A DNA stretch of 64,000 nucleotides from Alphaproteobacteria bacterium (GTDB lineage Bacteria; Pseudomonadota; Alphaproteobacteria; UBA6615). Each line of letters begins with the position of its first letter. Position 1 is the stretch's first letter. A program made the translations under genes and the position numbers. Under the pieces are notes generated by a model. The model had not been told where the DNA came from. It saw nothing but the letters and a program-made list of their open reading frames with translations, and made no database searches. The DNA is taken from NCBI GenBank assembly GCA_021774445.1, contig JAJFJA010000054.1, positions 97,028-161,027 on the forward strand, written 5' to 3'. Of this stretch, positions 61,514 through 64,000 are shown one piece after another.

Positions 61514-62308
61514 CTACCAGGCTGTGTAGCCCCCATCGATCACGATCGTCGTGCCGGTGACATAGCTCGACGCCGGCGCCGCTAGATACACGGCCAACGG
61601 TCCGATCTCGTGTGGCTTGCCGGGGCGACCCATCGGCACGCCGGCAACGAATGAGTCGATCGGCGTGCGGTCGATAGCTTCCCAACGCCGGTTAGCATCG
61701 GTCATGAATAACCCTGGGCAAATTGCGTTGGCATTAATACCGTGGGGCGCCCAGTCCACCGCGACCGTCCGGGTGAATTGAATGACGGCGGCTTTGGCGG
61801 TTTCATAGTGCCGACCGCCAATATCGCGATTGACGATCATGCCGGAAATCGACCCGACATTGATAATCCGCCCGCCTTCCTGGCGCGCGATCATTTGCTG
61901 GCCGATGATCCGGGTCGCGAGAAAATAGTGGGTTAGATTGAGCGCCATAGCACTTTCCCACTGCTCGACGCTGGTTTCCACAATCGGGACGTTGACTCCC
62001 CGACCGCCGACGTTGTTGATCAAAATGTCGATCGGGCCCGCCTCTTCTAGGGCTTGTTTGCAGGCCACCTCGCACTGAGACGGATCGGCCATATCGGCGA
62101 CCAGTTTATGAGCGCTTCGGCCACGCGCGACAATGTCAGCGGCGGTTGCGTCCAGGCTTTCTTGACCACGGCCAACGAGCACGATATCGGCACCGGCTTC
62201 AGCCAAGGCCAATGCCATTTCCCGGCCTAACCCGCGGCCGGAACCGGTAATCAGCGCCCGCTTGCCATCGAGCCGGAATGAGTCCATTACCGATTTGTTT
62301 TCAGCCAT
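61514..62308 (-). CDS. SDR family oxidoreductase (gluconate 5-dehydrogenase-like)
   Basis: RALITGSGRGLGREMALALAEAGADIVLVGR, ILINNVGGRGVNVP, IINVGSISGMIVN, YETAKAAVIQFTRTVAVDWAPHGINANAICPG. Confidence 0.9.
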   Translation of the reverse strand: MAENKSVMDSFRLDGKRALITGSGRGLGREMALALAEAGADIVLVGRGQESLDATAADIVARGRSAHKLVADMADPSQCEVACKQALEEAGPIDILINNVGGRGVNVPIVETSVEQWESAMALNLTHYFLATRIIGQQMIARQEGGRIINVGSISGMIVNRDIGGRHYETAKAAVIQFTRTVAVDWAPHGINANAICPGLFMTDANRRWEAIDRTPIDSFVAGVPMGRPGKPHEIGPLAVYLAAPASSYVTGTTIVIDGGYTAW

Positions 62309-62421
62309 ATCGTACCTCGTTGCGCCGCCGTCACGGCGTCCTTCTCCAATACAAACGAATACCCTGCAGGTAATCACTGTGGCCGGACCTCGCCCGCCCC
62401 TCACGGAGGACGCTGCGCCGC

Positions 62422-63501
<1,080 letters not shown>

Positions 63502-63808
63502 TCAAAGCCACTCATCGTCTCGGGGCATCGTACCAGTCACGCCGAACTAGGCTCCACACTCTGGTTGATTGTTTGGTCAATGATGCGGGCGCCACGCGGA
63601 AGCGCCTGAACCAGACCAAAAGCAGGCTGAAGCACTCCGTGCCACGCATTCTAACCTGGTTGTTATCGTTCCGCTGCTACTCGGACCATCGATTTGCCAG
63701 CGACACCAGCAGGCCAACCGCCCTTTCACTATCCCGCAGCTGTCGGCCTCCGCCATAGAGTAACCAGCTTAGAACAATCTATGCGCGTTGGTTTCGCGTC
63801 AAGGTCGA

Positions 63809-63826
63809 AGTCCGGTATACCGGACT
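63809..63826. promoter_or_regulatory. Perfect 18-bp palindrome, candidate regulator operator
   Basis: AGTCCGGTATACCGGACT, just upstream of TTGACA at 63840-63845. Confidence 0.55.
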
Positions 63827-63956
63827 GAGGTCCGCCATATTGACAAAAAATTTGACCATAAGAGGGGTTTGCTAATAACGTCGCTAAGGTACGATGGGAG
63901 AAAATTCAACCGCATTCAGGCAACTGATAAACCAAGATCAACTAGGGAGAAGGCCG

Positions 63957-64000
63957 GTGGTCAAACGCAAGGAACAGGAACATTTGCTGCAGCAAGCCGC
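63957..64000 (+). CDS. Possible 5-prime end of a gene running off the window
   Basis: AGGGAGAAGG SD-like followed by GTG start, open to the window end (MVKRKEQEHLLQQA). Confidence 0.3.
   Translation, partial: MVKRKEQEHLLQQA

Overview
This 64 kb window is a GC-rich alphaproteobacterial chromosome segment, most like Rhodospirillales by gene content and order (inference). Left to right it contains: an Irr/Fur-type regulator with a rubrerythrin / Fe-S oxidoreductase / DUF3501 cassette; an SH3 protein and a 2-hydroxyacid dehydrogenase; a lower-GC singleton trypsin-like protease; moeB-like, cysK and an Rrf2 regulator; dut, coaBC, ubiB, ubiE; fpg, an enoyl-CoA hydratase and rpsT; the replication block dnaA-dnaN-recF-gyrB; a PBP1-type peptidoglycan synthase, an amidohydrolase and an EamA transporter; a roughly 24 kb cobalamin supercluster (about 26.8-50.9 kb); a RegB/RegA-type redox two-component system coupled to cobT; a degenerate EAL protein and a metallophosphatase; a small exopolysaccharide module; a class III cyclase/TolB-like/TPR protein; and an SDR plus a UgpC/MalK-type ABC ATPase. 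No rRNA, tRNA, CRISPR array or transposase was recognised. The observations most worth following up are: a 29-bp imperfect palindrome abutting a sigma70-like promoter upstream of the rubrerythrin cassette; a predicted RNase H-fold (DUF429-like) protein of unknown role inside the cobalamin operon; co-occurrence of oxygen-independent hallmarks (CbiX, CbiG, CbiD) with CobN; a SYLF protein and an ankyrin protein embedded among cob genes; a recurrent TANNNT-N6-ATG arrangement suggesting leaderless transcripts, including two divergent pairs; a perfect 34-bp palindrome in the EPS divergent promoter region; an 18-bp exact direct repeat bracketing the cyclase gene; and a perfect 18-bp operator-like palindrome near the right end. 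Family calls come from reading the translated ORFs; no database search was run.
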